Assembly (NCBI GenBank): GCA_030426395.1
Contig: JAUHYE010000010.1
Location: 1 to 52,946 of the forward strand
Direction of reading: 5' to 3'
Origin: Phycisphaerae bacterium
GTDB lineage: Bacteria > Planctomycetota > Phycisphaerae > Phycisphaerales > UBA1924
Length of the DNA stretch: 52,946 nt
The position numbers were made by a program, and so were the translations under genes. Positions 46,623 to 52,946 of the stretch are shown here, piece after piece (the first letter of the stretch is position 1; each line of letters opens with the position of its first letter). The notes under the pieces were generated by a model. The model did no database searches and was not told the DNA's origin. It saw nothing but the letters and a program-made list of their open reading frames with translations.

Positions 46623-47006
46623 ATGCAATCGACCATGACCGACACGCCCACCAAGCACGACCGCCGGATGCTGCCCAACACCCGAAACGCCGTCACCCAC
46701 AAGTTTTCCGTCGGCGGGCACGAGGGCTACCTCACCATCGGCCTCTACGACGACGGCAGCCCGGGCGAGGTCTTCATCAAGATGGCCAAGGAGGGCTCGA
46801 CCATCAAGGGCATGGTCCAGGCCTACTGCCGGGCCCTCAGCCTGGCCCTCCAATACGGCCTGCCCGTCGAAGAAGCCGTCACCCGCTTCAAGGGCATGCG
46901 CTTCGAGCCGATGGGCCATACCAGCAACCCCGAGATCCCCGAGGCCACCAGCTTGGTCGACTACGTTGCCCGCTACCTCGACATCCACTACGCCAACAAG
47001 CGCTAG
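46623..47006 (+). CDS. Stand-alone TSCPD domain of class II ribonucleotide reductase (NrdJb-like)
   Basis: A 127-residue protein. NTRNAVTHKFSVGGHEGYLTIGLYDDG, PGEVFIKMAKEGSTIKGM, LSLALQYGLPVEEAV and RFEPMGHTSNPEIPEA track the C-terminal TSCPD domain of vitamin B12-dependent ribonucleotide reductase NrdJ residue by residue. The catalytic barrel is missing and so is the C-terminal Cys pair that accepts electrons from thioredoxin. Split NrdJa/NrdJb enzymes are known, for example in Pseudomonas. GGAGG 8 nt before ATG 46623 supports the start. The matching catalytic subunit is not in the window. Confidence 0.88.
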   Translation: MQSTMTDTPTKHDRRMLPNTRNAVTHKFSVGGHEGYLTIGLYDDGSPGEVFIKMAKEGSTIKGMVQAYCRALSLALQYGLPVEEAVTRFKGMRFEPMGHTSNPEIPEATSLVDYVARYLDIHYANKR

Positions 47007-47977
47007 CCCACCCGGTTGGGCGCTTGCTTCCCCTCCAAAATCGCCCGCACGTTCCCCGCGACCATCGCCGTCATCATCTCCCGATACCGACGCTCGCCAC
47101 TCCCGATGTGCGGCGTCAGCACCGCGTTCTTCGCCGCGATCAGCCCCGGGTGCACCACCGGCTCGCGCTCGAACACGTCCAGCCCCGCGCCCCAGATCTG
47201 GCCGCTCTCGAGCGCGTCCACCAGCGCCACCTCGTCCACCACCGGCCCGCGGGCGGTGTTAATCAAGATCGCATTTTGCTTCATCAATCCCAGCCGCCGC
47301 TTATCTATAAGGTGTCGCGTCTCGGTCATCAGCGGCGTGTGCAGGCTCACCACGTCGGCCCGCGCCAGGCCCTCGTCAAGCTCCACCCGCTCGGCCGCCA
47401 GCGGCGCGAGTTCGAAATCCCAATGCCGGCTCCGCGCCACATACAGCACGCGCATGCCCCAGCCGATCGACCGCAGCGCCACCGCACGCCCGATCCGCCC
47501 CGCCCCCACGATCAGCAGTGTTCGGCCCGTGAGGTCGGCGCCCAGAAAGTCGCCCATGCCCAGCGGCCCATTGGCGGGGTACGCCTCGCTCCGGGCATAA
47601 GCATCACCCTCCACCACCCGCCGCGCCACGGCCAGCAGCAGGGCCCACGCCAGGTCGGCCGTGCCCTCGGTCACCGCGTCGGGCGTGTTGGTCACGATCA
47701 CCCCGCCCTCACGGCAGGCCTCGAAGTCGATGTTGTCCGTCCCCACCGCATACTGGCACACGCCCCGCAGCGAGCCACTGGCAGCCGCGATCATCTCGGC
47801 ATCCACCTTATCAGTAAACATGCTCACCAGCACCCGAGCGCCGGCAATCGCCTCGAGCACGGCCCCGCGGTCGGGCAACGCCTCCCCCAGCACCCGCACC
47901 CTCGCGCCACCCACGTTGAACGCCCCGGGCATCGCCCGCGTCACCAGCACATCGGTCTTGTTGCCGCCATCAATCAT
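47003..47977 (-). CDS. D-isomer-specific 2-hydroxyacid dehydrogenase
   Basis: 324 residues from ATG 47977 (MIDGGNKTDVLVTRAMPG). NAD(P)-dependent oxidoreductase of the glyoxylate/hydroxypyruvate reductase type. The Rossmann loop is LLIVGAGRIGRAVA. Catalytic Arg lies in INTARGPVVDE, Glu in VFEREP, and His in LTPHIGSG. The N-terminal substrate domain carries the YAVGTDNIDFEA strand. Exact substrate (glyoxylate, hydroxypyruvate or another) is not deduced. Its stop and the tail-to-tail nrdJb-like stop share CTAG at 47003-47006. It follows dinB by 13 nt. Confidence 0.88.
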   Translation of the reverse strand: MIDGGNKTDVLVTRAMPGAFNVGGARVRVLGEALPDRGAVLEAIAGARVLVSMFTDKVDAEMIAAASGSLRGVCQYAVGTDNIDFEACREGGVIVTNTPDAVTEGTADLAWALLLAVARRVVEGDAYARSEAYPANGPLGMGDFLGADLTGRTLLIVGAGRIGRAVALRSIGWGMRVLYVARSRHWDFELAPLAAERVELDEGLARADVVSLHTPLMTETRHLIDKRRLGLMKQNAILINTARGPVVDEVALVDALESGQIWGAGLDVFEREPVVHPGLIAAKNAVLTPHIGSGERRYREMMTAMVAGNVRAILEGKQAPNRVG

Positions 47978-47990
47978 GCCACAGCCTATC

Positions 47991-49208
47991 TCAGCCCTGC
48001 GGCACCCGCCCGAACGCGATCTTCTCATCCATCTGGTGGCTGCACCCGTGCATCGACCCGAAGTACAGCGACCCGGGCCCCCACCGCCGCACGGCAGAGT
48101 CCATCACGCGCGACAGCCCCGTGTTCTTGGGCTCCTGGCTAAACAGCATCCCCGCTGTCTGGCTGGCCAGCACCAGCCCGCCCACCGTCGCCGCCACCTG
48201 CTGCGCCCGGCCGGCACGCACCGTCCGGCGCTCCCACAAGCTATACAGGCACTCGAGCAACGCGGGCGTGTCCTGCACCTGCGGCAGCGTGGCCGAGGCC
48301 GAGAACCGCCCGCCATCCACGTACCGCACCTGGATGGAGAGTTCCGAGGCCAGGTACCCCTCCTGCCGCAGCCGCTTGCCCAGCCGCGTCACAAGTCTCG
48401 CGAGCATCTGCCGCGATCCCTCGTCGCTGCGATACCTGGGCTCGAGCACGTTGGCGTGGCTCATCGAGTGCCGCCGTGTGGCCACCTCGGGCTCGTCGAC
48501 GCCGTGCAGACCGTCCCAGTACCGCGCCCCAACCACCGACCCCCAGATGCGCACCGCGTCCTGCCGGTTCAGGGCCCACAGGTCCGCCACCGTGCGCACA
48601 CCATTGCGCTCCAACTTGGCGCCCATGCCCCCGGCGATGCCCGTCAATTCGCGCACGCCCAGGTGTCCCAACCGTTCCAGCACGTCCCCGGCCGGCAACG
48701 CCAGCAGCCCATCGGGCTTGTCCAGGTCGCTGGCTACCTTCGCCAGCAGCCGCGTCGATGCGATGCCCACCGAGCACCCCAGCGCCTCGCTGAACGACGC
48801 GCGGATCCCCGCCTTCATGTCCCGCGCCAGGCCAATCGCCCAGTCCCAATCCCGCTCCGGCCCGCGCAGCCTGATGGCCCACTCATCGATCGAATAGGTC
48901 TTCTCGACGGGCAGGAAGCGGTCGATCTCCGCCGCCACGGCGTTGTGCACCTCCACGTAGGTCGCCGGCCGGGCCAACACCAGTTCGATGCCCGGGCACA
49001 GCGCCCGCGTCTCTGGCACCCGCGTGCCCACCTTCACGCCCAATCGCTTGGCGTCGTGGCTGGCCGCGATCACGCAACTCGATTCGCTCGCCACCGGCAC
49101 CACACCCACCGGCCGCCCCCGCAATTCGGGCCTGAGGTGCTGCTCGGCCGAGGCGAAGAAGCAATCCATGTCCACGAACAGCCAGTTTGGCTTGGTGGCG
49201 TTGTTCAT
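47991..49208 (-). CDS. dinB: Y-family DNA polymerase, DinB/Pol IV-like
   Basis: 405-residue lesion-bypass polymerase. The palm motif LFVDMDCFFASAEQ carries the first catalytic Asp. YSIDEW holds the Asp-Glu pair. Finger and thumb features include GIASTRLLAKVASDLDKPDG and the helix-hairpin-helix GVRELTGIAGGMGAKLERNGVRTVADLW. A little-finger-like C-terminal part follows. The palm phrase is SIDEW, not the commoner SIDEAYLD. ATG 49208 is chosen; a start 30 nt upstream is possible but weak. It is in an operon with the dehydrogenase. The AT-rich upstream sequence is a possible operator. Confidence 0.9.
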   Translation of the reverse strand: MNNATKPNWLFVDMDCFFASAEQHLRPELRGRPVGVVPVASESSCVIAASHDAKRLGVKVGTRVPETRALCPGIELVLARPATYVEVHNAVAAEIDRFLPVEKTYSIDEWAIRLRGPERDWDWAIGLARDMKAGIRASFSEALGCSVGIASTRLLAKVASDLDKPDGLLALPAGDVLERLGHLGVRELTGIAGGMGAKLERNGVRTVADLWALNRQDAVRIWGSVVGARYWDGLHGVDEPEVATRRHSMSHANVLEPRYRSDEGSRQMLARLVTRLGKRLRQEGYLASELSIQVRYVDGGRFSASATLPQVQDTPALLECLYSLWERRTVRAGRAQQVAATVGGLVLASQTAGMLFSQEPKNTGLSRVMDSAVRRWGPGSLYFGSMHGCSHQMDEKIAFGRVPQG

Positions 49209-49535
49209 AATACCAAACAATATCCTAGTATGAAGCATCGATCAAGCGCACTCTTGCCGATCGGCAGCGAGGCTCGCGCGCACCAGTTGGGGCGCGCACG
49301 CATCGTGGCAAGAGCTCGAGAACCTCGGCAACCGACAGCACGCGGCACGCGCCGACCCTGTTTTTCAAGGGTTTTGAGCCCCTCGGGAACAAAAATTCCT
49401 CAAAAACCACTGTTTTTTCAGGCTCAAAGCCCGTACAGCCGAACAACTGTCGGCGAGCGGAAGCGTACAGATACTTGCCTGGAGTATGGGCAAATCGCCC
49501 GGCACGAACGCCGGAACCCTCGCACGGAGTGCAAC
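49209..49535. promoter_or_regulatory. Divergent region between dinB and the HU-like gene
   Basis: 327 nt, noticeably AT-rich near dinB and again at 49370-49430. Next to dinB the minus strand has an imperfect inverted element, ATAC...GTAT, near 49209-49235. Near the HU side TTTGAGCC (49373-49380) can pair with GGCTCAAA (49421-49428) around a 40-nt A/T-rich loop. GATACT at 49470-49475 is a possible -10 without a good -35. GGAG at 49526-49529 is the SD for HU. No small gene or known RNA recognised. Confidence 0.4.
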
Positions 49536-50015
49536 ATGGCCAAGAAAACCACGACTCGTTCGACCCGCAAAAAGACCACCAAGAAGACCGTCCGCCGCGC
49601 GAAGACCACCGCCAGCAGCCGCAAGGCGCCGGCCCGCAAGACCACGCGCAAGGCCCCCGCTCGCACCACCGCGGCCGCCAAGCCCGCCGCCAAGATCACC
49701 GGCGCCCGCGGCAAGGCCCGCACCAAGAGCGAGATCCAGGCCGTCATCGCCGATCAGGTGGGCATCTCCAAGAAGGAGGTCGCCCAGGTCTTCGAGACCA
49801 TGGGCACCATGATCGCCGCCGACCTCAAGAAGGGCAGCGTCGGCACCTTCAACGTCCCCGGCATGATGAAGGTCACCGTCCAGCGCAAGCCCGCCACCAA
49901 GGCGCGCAAGGGCATCAACCCCTTCACCGGCGAGCCCACCACCTTCAAGGCCAAGCCCGCCCGCAACGTCGTGAAGGTCCGCCCCCTCAAGGCCCTCAAG
50001 GACATGGTCGCCTAA
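49536..50015 (+). CDS. HU-family DNA-binding protein with histone-H1-like N-terminal tail
   Basis: 159 residues from ATG 49536. Residues about 1-65 are a Lys/Arg/Ala/Thr-rich tail (AKKTTTRSTRKKTTKKTVRR and similar), resembling the basic tails of histone H1-type proteins. Residues about 66-159 are an HU fold: TKSEIQAVIADQVGISKKEV, GSVGTFNVPGMMKVTVQRKP and the C-terminal KVRPLKALKDMV. The beta-arm has the insert KARKGINPFTGEPTTFKAK in place of the short RNP-tip of classic HU. It probably compacts the nucleoid. The SD GGAG is 6 nt before ATG. Confidence 0.92.
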   Translation: MAKKTTTRSTRKKTTKKTVRRAKTTASSRKAPARKTTRKAPARTTAAAKPAAKITGARGKARTKSEIQAVIADQVGISKKEVAQVFETMGTMIAADLKKGSVGTFNVPGMMKVTVQRKPATKARKGINPFTGEPTTFKAKPARNVVKVRPLKALKDMVA

Positions 50016-50052
50016 GACCGGCCCGAAACACACCCGGCGCATAGCCTGAGCT

Positions 50053-50970
50053 ATGGCCAACCACCAGCACGCCCCGACGCCTCGCACGCCAACCGTGCGA
50101 CGCGTCGCCGGGCGTGCGGCCGTTGCGCTCGAGACAACCCTGCTCGCCCACGGCCTGCCCGCGGGCCAGGGCCTGCCGCTGGCCGTAAAACTCGACGCCA
50201 TCATCGAAGCCCACAGCGCCCGCCCGGCCACCATCGGCGTACTCGACGGCGTGCCCATCGTCGGCATGACCCATGACGAACTCACCGAGTTCCTGTCGCG
50301 CCCGCGCATCGAGAAGGCCAACACCGCCAATCTCGGCCCGCTCATCCACCAACGCGCCACCGCCGCCACTACCGTGAGCGCCACGGTGCAACTGGCCGCC
50401 AGCGCCGGCATCCGAGTCATGGCCACCGGCGGCCTGGGCGGCGTGCACCACAACATGCACCAGCGCCTGGACATCAGCGCAGACCTCGCCGCGCTCGCAC
50501 GGCACCCCGTCGCCGTCGTCTCCAGCGGCGTGAAAGCAATCCTCGACGTTGCCTCCACGCGCGAGCTGCTCGAGACGCTCGGCGTTCCCGTCATCGGCTA
50601 CAACACCGACACCTTCCCGGCCTTCTACCTCACCGACAGCGAATCGTCGGTCGACGCGTCGTATGACAACCCAGCCGACATCGCCGCCTTCGCGCGCCAC
50701 CACCTGGCATCGACCGGTCGAGGCGTGCTCGTCGTCCAGCCCGTGCCCGCCGAGCACGCGATCGAGCCGCACCTCTGGCACCACTGGCTCACCGAAGCCC
50801 AGGCCGCCACCGCCGCCGTGCAGGGCCGAGCCACCACACCCGCGCTCCTCGACACGTTGCATCGCATCTCGGATGGCAAGACGCTGAGCGCCAACCTCGC
50901 ACTCGTGCGCGCGAATGCGGACCTGGCCGCACAGATTGCCGTCGAAATCGCCGCTAACGCAAGCCCTTGA
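50053..50970 (+). CDS. psuG: Pseudouridine-5'-phosphate glycosidase
   Basis: 305 residues. It cleaves pseudouridine-5'-phosphate to uracil and ribose-5-phosphate. VALETTLLAHGLPAGQ, GVLDGVPIVGM, VSATVQLAASAGIRVMATGGLGGVHH, VVSSGVKAILDVASTRELLETLGVPVIGY and SVDASYDNPADIA are close to the family signatures. The gene is tail-to-tail with the aminotransferase and overlaps it by 17 nt. No psuK pseudouridine kinase is in the window. Catalytic Lys and Glu positions lie within the motifs (inferred from family knowledge). Confidence 0.94.
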   Translation: MANHQHAPTPRTPTVRRVAGRAAVALETTLLAHGLPAGQGLPLAVKLDAIIEAHSARPATIGVLDGVPIVGMTHDELTEFLSRPRIEKANTANLGPLIHQRATAATTVSATVQLAASAGIRVMATGGLGGVHHNMHQRLDISADLAALARHPVAVVSSGVKAILDVASTRELLETLGVPVIGYNTDTFPAFYLTDSESSVDASYDNPADIAAFARHHLASTGRGVLVVQPVPAEHAIEPHLWHHWLTEAQAATAAVQGRATTPALLDTLHRISDGKTLSANLALVRANADLAAQIAVEIAANASP

Positions 50971-52210
50971 CGAACTCACCCAGCCGCTCGATGCCCTTGC
51001 GGATGTCGGCCTCCGAGCACGCATAGCTGATGCGAACATGCTCGTCGCCGCGCCCGCCAAAGGCCCCGCCGGGCACCATCGCCACGCCGTGCTCTTCGAG
51101 CAGCGCCTCGCAGAAACTCAGGGAATCGCTCACCTTCGCGCCGCCCGCGCTGGTCTTGCCGTAGTGACCCGCGACACGTGGGAACGCGTACATCGCCCCC
51201 TGCGGCTTGGCGGTCTGCACACCATCAACCCTTCCGAGTAATTCCATCACCAGGTCGCGCCGCGTCTCGAACGTGCTGCGGAATCGTTCGATATCGTCGG
51301 CCGACTTCTCGAACGCCGTCGAGATCGCCGGATACAGGAACGACGTGATGTTCGTGATCGTCTGCGCCTGGATGCGCCCCATCGCGGGGATCAGTTCCTC
51401 GGCCAGCGCCCCGCTCGCCGCCGCATATCCCACGCGCCAGCCCGTCATGGCGTAGCTCTTGCTCAGCGCGTTGATCGTCAGCGTGCGATCGGCCACTTCG
51501 GGCATCGAGCCGATGGACACATGCTCGAGCCCGTCGAACACCAGCTTTTCATAAATTTCGTCGGTCACAACCACGAGATTCGGCGCGGTCGATTGGGCCG
51601 CATCCGCCAACACCTTGGCCAACGCCGCCAGCGCCTCGCGCGAGTACACACCGCCACACGGGTTGCTCGGCGTATTGATGATCACGATCCGCGTGCGCGG
51701 CGTGATTGCGGTGCGCAGCGCCTCGGGTTGCAGCACGAAGCCGTCCTCGGGCTTCAGGTCAACCTCGACGACCTTGCCGCCGCACATCTTGGTGATGGGC
51801 TCGTAGCTCACCCACGCGGGCGTGGGGATGACGACTTCCCACGGCTCGCCCCCCGGCCCGACATCCCCCAGCAGCGCGAAGCACGCCTGGAAGAACGCCG
51901 CCTTGGCGCCAGACACGATGACCACGCCCTTGGCCGTCACGTCCAAACCGTTGTCGGCGCGCAATTTCTTGGCGATCGACTCGCGCGCGCCCTCGGGTCC
52001 GGCGGCCACCTCGTACTTGGTCTTGCCCGCCTTCAGCGCGTCGATGGCGGCCTGCTTGATGACCTCGGGCGTGTCGAAGTCGGGCTCGCCCGCGCCGAAG
52101 CTCACGATGTCCTTGCCCTGGGCCTTCAGGGCCTTGGCACGCGTGGCCACCGCCACCGTCGCCGAACCCTCAAGGCTGTCCACACGCTCGGCGAGCTTCA
52201 CCCAGGACAT
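50954..52210 (-). CDS. Class I/II aminotransferase (aspartate aminotransferase-like)
   Basis: 418-residue PLP enzyme from ATG 52210, with GGAGGG 5 nt upstream. DIVSFGAGEPDFDTPEVIKQAAIDAL is the family N-terminal phrase. NTPSNPCGGVYSREAL holds the substrate-binding Asn, VVTDEIYEKLVFDGLEH the PLP Asp/Tyr, and NALSKSYAMTGWRVGYAA the Schiff-base Lys. It ends with HVRISYACSEADIRKGIERL. This matches subgroup Ib aspartate/prephenate aminotransferases. Exact substrate cannot be fixed. It is divergent to kdsC (122 nt) and overlaps psuG tail-to-tail. Confidence 0.94.
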   Translation of the reverse strand: MSWVKLAERVDSLEGSATVAVATRAKALKAQGKDIVSFGAGEPDFDTPEVIKQAAIDALKAGKTKYEVAAGPEGARESIAKKLRADNGLDVTAKGVVIVSGAKAAFFQACFALLGDVGPGGEPWEVVIPTPAWVSYEPITKMCGGKVVEVDLKPEDGFVLQPEALRTAITPRTRIVIINTPSNPCGGVYSREALAALAKVLADAAQSTAPNLVVVTDEIYEKLVFDGLEHVSIGSMPEVADRTLTINALSKSYAMTGWRVGYAAASGALAEELIPAMGRIQAQTITNITSFLYPAISTAFEKSADDIERFRSTFETRRDLVMELLGRVDGVQTAKPQGAMYAFPRVAGHYGKTSAGGAKVSDSLSFCEALLEEHGVAMVPGGAFGGRGDEHVRISYACSEADIRKGIERLGEFVKGLR

Positions 52211-52332
52211 CTCGACCCTCCAGAACACGAATCTGAGCAAAAACCCGGCCCGACATCGGCCCAACCATACCGTTGCCAACCGGCGGCGGCCCCAAGGATA
52301 CGCCCCGCCCAACCAAGGACCGACCCCTCGCC
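52211..52332. promoter_or_regulatory. Divergent aminotransferase / kdsC promoter region
   Basis: 122 nt, GC-rich. It must hold promoters for both genes; no convincing hexamers are seen. Confidence 0.25.
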
Positions 52333-52902
52333 ATGCCAGCAAGTATGCCACCAACGCCCGCACAACCCAGCGACGACCTACCCCAGGCCTTCATCGACAA
52401 GGCCGCCGGCGTCAAGCTGCTGTGCCTGGACGTTGATGGCACCCTCACCGACGGCGGGCTCTACATCAACGAGGACAACGTCGAGACCCGCCGCTTCTGC
52501 GTGCACGACGGGCAGGGCATCACCGCCTGGCACCGGCTGGGCTACACCACGGCCATCATCACCGCCCGCCCGGCACGGGCCGTCCGCCGGCGGGCCAAGG
52601 ACCTGGGCATCGCCCACCTTTACGACAACGTCACCGACAAGCGACAGACCATCCTGCAATTGACCACATCACTTAAGCTCACGATCGACCAGGTCGCCTT
52701 CGTGGGCGACGACCTCTCCGACCTTCGCGCCATGCACACCGTGGGTTGCCCAATCGCCGTGGGCGACGCCGACCAGGGCATCAAGGACCTGTGCGTGCTC
52801 ACCACCAGGGCCATCGGCGGCCACGGGGCAGTGCGAGAGGCCATCTGGGCCATCCTGCGAGCCCAGGACAAGCTCGACCACGTCATGGCCCTGTACAGCT
52901 AG
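52333..52902 (+). CDS. kdsC: 3-deoxy-D-manno-octulosonate 8-phosphate phosphatase
   Basis: 189-residue HAD-superfamily enzyme that releases phosphate from Kdo-8-phosphate on the way to lipopolysaccharide core sugar. HAD motif I is LDVDGTLTDGGLYI, motif II lies in GYTTAIITARPARAV, and motif IV is VGDDLSDLRAMHTVG. These are the C-class (tetrameric, cap-less) features of KdsC. The N-terminus from ATG 52333 is Pro-rich and could be shorter. It supports a Kdo-containing outer membrane in this organism. Confidence 0.9.
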   Translation: MPASMPPTPAQPSDDLPQAFIDKAAGVKLLCLDVDGTLTDGGLYINEDNVETRRFCVHDGQGITAWHRLGYTTAIITARPARAVRRRAKDLGIAHLYDNVTDKRQTILQLTTSLKLTIDQVAFVGDDLSDLRAMHTVGCPIAVGDADQGIKDLCVLTTRAIGGHGAVREAIWAILRAQDKLDHVMALYS

Positions 52903-52918
52903 CTCTCTACAGTTCGCC

Positions 52919-52946
52919 ATGCCAAACTTTTTCCCCGGCCCAAGCC
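52919..52946 (+). CDS. Possible start of the next gene (cut by edge)
   Basis: ATG at 52919 opens MPNFFPGPS to the window edge, 16 nt after kdsC. Too short to identify; kdsC is often followed by lpt genes, but nothing here shows that. Confidence 0.25.

Noticed and set aside
47661..49535. A long plus-strand open frame running across the dehydrogenase and dinB region before the HU gene
   Set aside because: It is antisense to two well-supported genes, is Pro/Arg/His-rich without family motifs, and real HU coding begins at 49536.

Overview
GC-rich (roughly two-thirds G+C), densely packed chromosomal DNA that I read as a planctomycete of the Phycisphaerae type. This is an inference from gene content. 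The signs are two secreted proteins with a paired EF-hand/dockerin-like module framed by Cys (CRVDLDGDG...GC), very large secreted TPR proteins, two GroELs, a 1357-residue SecA with extra insertions, planctomycete-like pilus genes, an HU protein with a histone-H1-like Lys/Ala tail, and KdsC (Kdo, hence a Gram-negative-type envelope). No phage, transposase, CRISPR array or rRNA was seen. The two tRNAs are Ser(UGA) and Pro(CGG).

Region 1 (1-9762, minus strand) is one long co-directional chaperone run. In transcription order it holds groEL-2, groES, a sulfotransferase, groEL-1, a macro-domain protein, dnaJ, grpE, an FmdB-type zinc ribbon protein, acpS, an SseB-domain protein, a pentapeptide-repeat protein and glnS (cut by the window edge). 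Most gaps are under 35 nt. The sulfotransferase and the lower-GC macro gene look like insertions into a folding operon; dnaK is not here.

Region 2 (10053-21901, plus strand) starts with an isolated nuoA. Then comes a tightly overlapping operon: membrane PAS histidine kinase, STAS protein, PilB/GspE ATPase, PilC/GspF, PilM-, PilN-, PilO- and PilP-like proteins, four prepilin-type proteins and a PilX-like protein. No secretin, retraction ATPase or prepilin peptidase is visible. A receiver/HD-GYP (c-di-GMP phosphodiesterase) pair converges on it from the minus strand (21914-23874).

Region 3 (23998-29886, plus) has tRNA-Ser, two secreted dockerin-like proteins separated by a terminator and a good sigma70-like promoter, a PGPGW membrane protein, a secreted alpha/beta hydrolase and a cupin.

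Region 4 (30142-37177, plus) is the most interesting part: a four-gene unit with gaps of 3-4 nt encoding a 1023-residue periplasmic TPR protein, ExbB/TolQ, ExbD/TolR, and a 934-residue hybrid. The hybrid carries a PD40 beta-propeller, a TonB-like transmembrane helix (S379-x3-H383), a long Ser/Thr/Pro/Ala linker and a carboxypeptidase-regulatory-like domain. I propose it is an unusual proton-motive-force transducer.

Region 5 (37235-52946) holds a sterol-desaturase-family hydroxylase, an unknown secreted helical protein, a methyltransferase, tRNA-Pro with a strong terminator, a pseudopilin, SecA, a stand-alone class II ribonucleotide reductase TSCPD domain, a D-2-hydroxyacid dehydrogenase, a DinB-like polymerase, the tailed HU protein, PsuG, a class I aminotransferase and KdsC.
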